In this document: one piece after another, positions 63,330 to 64,000 of the stretch
Layout of the letters: each line of letters begins with the position of its first letter
Numbering within the stretch: position 1 is the stretch's first letter
Assembly (NCBI GenBank): GCA_017550025.1
Contig: JAFYLU010000041.1
Coordinates: 22,469 to 86,468 of the forward strand
Direction of reading: 5' to 3'
DNA: 64,000 nt
From: Bacteroidales bacterium
GTDB taxonomy: Bacteria > Bacteroidota > Bacteroidia > Bacteroidales > UBA932
Program-made: the position numbers and the translations under genes
The notes under the pieces: generated by a model
Told to the model about the DNA's origin: nothing
Database searches by the model: none
Seen by the model: the letters and a program-made list of their open reading frames with translations, nothing else

Positions 63330-63842
63330 TCAATACTCAACCTTATCTTCCTTTTTATCCCACTTCCTGAAGGCACGAAGTGCATCCGAACGCATGAAAT
63401 GCTCACATTTGATTGAACGATCCCCGTAATTCAGCTCCAACTGATCATAAATGAACGAGTCGTCGAAATTGATTGCCTTTGCATCGTCCTTTGTATTTCC
63501 ATAGCATATTCGGCTTACTCCAGGCCAATAAAGTGCACTTAGGCACATAGGACATGGCTCACACGAACTGTAGATGGTGCATCCTGTCAGCTGAAATGTT
63601 CCCAACCTGGCACATGCTTTTCTGATGGCCATGACTTCTGCATGAGCTGTAGGGTCAGAATCAGGCACTACACGATTGGTTCCCGTTGCTATTATTTCCC
63701 CGTCCTTTACGATGACAGCTCCGAAAGAACCGCCGCCGGTGTCAATGTTGTCCATAGACAGATTGATTGCCATTTCCATGAATTTTGCATCTTCAGCAGA
63801 ATATTCATGTGATTCCTTCAGACATTTATCAATGGTACTCAT
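63330..63842 (-). CDS. guaD: Guanine deaminase, cytidine-deaminase-like fold
   Basis: The start at 63842 ([11 protein letters not shown]) fits the family; an in-frame ATG at 63935 lies upstream of the promoter motif. The 170-residue protein has the zinc motifs [11 protein letters not shown] (His, catalytic Glu) and [13 protein letters not shown] (Cys pair), and [13 protein letters not shown] near the end, typical of GuaD of Bacillus type. It deaminates guanine to xanthine for Xpt. No purine riboswitch was recognised upstream. Confidence 0.9.
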   Translation of the reverse strand: MSTIDKCLKESHEYSAEDAKFMEMAINLSMDNIDTGGGSFGAVIVKDGEIIATGTNRVVPDSDPTAHAEVMAIRKACARLGTFQLTGCTIYSSCEPCPMCLSALYWPGVSRICYGNTKDDAKAINFDDSFIYDQLELNYGDRSIKCEHFMRSDALRAFRKWDKKEDKVEY

Positions 63843-63860
63843 AATATAGTATTTTATGGT

Positions 63861-63868
63861 CAAACTTA
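63861..63868 (-). promoter_or_regulatory. -7 box (TAAGTTTG) of guaD-xpt
   Basis: TAAGTTTG on the minus strand matches TAnnTTTG, 18 bases before the guaD ATG. A small AAAAAC-tttc-GTTTTT inverted repeat lies just upstream at 63873-63888. Confidence 0.5.
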
Positions 63869-64000
63869 CATAAAAACTTTCGTTTTTACGCCCGTTAGAA
63901 TAAAAATCAAGACCACATACTATCTTTAAAGGCAAAAGCGGTCATGACTTCTCAGCCAGCCGCACAGTCCCATTGTTCAACGAGGTCTATGCCTCAAAAA

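Noticed and set aside
63843-64000. Possible purine riboswitch upstream of guaD-xpt
   Set aside because: The conserved purine-riboswitch core (TATA stem with GTTTCTACC and CCGTAAA) is not present; only a promoter motif and a small inverted repeat are seen.

Overview
The window looks like a chromosomal segment of a Bacteroidales (Bacteroidota) bacterium. The evidence is a SusC/SusD pair in a polysaccharide utilisation locus (PUL), a FimA/Mfa-type fimbrial operon with DUF3575 and DUF3868 genes, many lipobox lipoproteins, the Bacteroidota -7 promoter motif TAnnTTTG, and few Shine-Dalgarno sites. I cannot fix the genus from sequence alone. No insertion sequence, prophage, rRNA or CRISPR array was seen. 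One tRNA gene (Thr, TGT) is present.

Layout. 1-1499: 3' part of a patatin/POTRA/beta-barrel outer-membrane protein. 1500-2361: non-coding block with several GC-rich palindromes. 2362-3237 (-): RelA/SpoT-domain protein lacking a key synthetase motif. 3446-4980 (+): putative outer-membrane barrel protein and a lipoprotein phosphoesterase. 5032-10872 (+): six-gene block joining an ABC transporter (permease with a half binding-protein domain, ATPase with a GHKL-like tail, NMT1-like binding protein) to a complete partner-switching set (STAS, Cache-HAMP-SpoIIE phosphatase, RsbW-like kinase), with no sigma factor nearby. 10928-26481 (-): nine-gene fimbrial operon (DUF3575, DUF3868, three tandem Mfa1-like subunits, terminator, Mfa2/FimB-like anchor, three large accessory lipoproteins). 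Its promoter lies beside a run of ten C/G. 27011-28159 (+): membrane phosphoesterase and tRNA-Thr.

28361-62458: pectin and uronate region. A plus-strand operon (kduD, orphan GatC-type EIIC, exported kduI, kdgK, eda) faces a long minus-strand series: uxaB, uxaA, GH28, CE12-CE8, GH105-PL1, ExuT-like MFS, PL1, susC, susD, surface glycan-binding candidate, terminator, cytoplasmic kduI, uxuA, uxuB. A XylR-type regulator and uxaC are divergent from uxaB, followed by GH43 and an alpha/beta hydrolase. Together these encode pectin de-esterification, backbone cleavage, import, and conversion of galacturonate, glucuronate and unsaturated uronate to KDG, then to pyruvate and glyceraldehyde-3-phosphate. 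62741-63842 (-): guanine deaminase and xanthine phosphoribosyltransferase.

Most unusual points: (i) the ABC/partner-switching block, where the presumed output may be the transporter itself; (ii) a signal-peptide-bearing KduI next to a PTS EIIC with no other PTS part, suggesting isomerisation of the unsaturated-uronate product in the periplasm before uptake; (iii) the C10 tract beside the fimbrial promoter, a candidate phase-variation switch.
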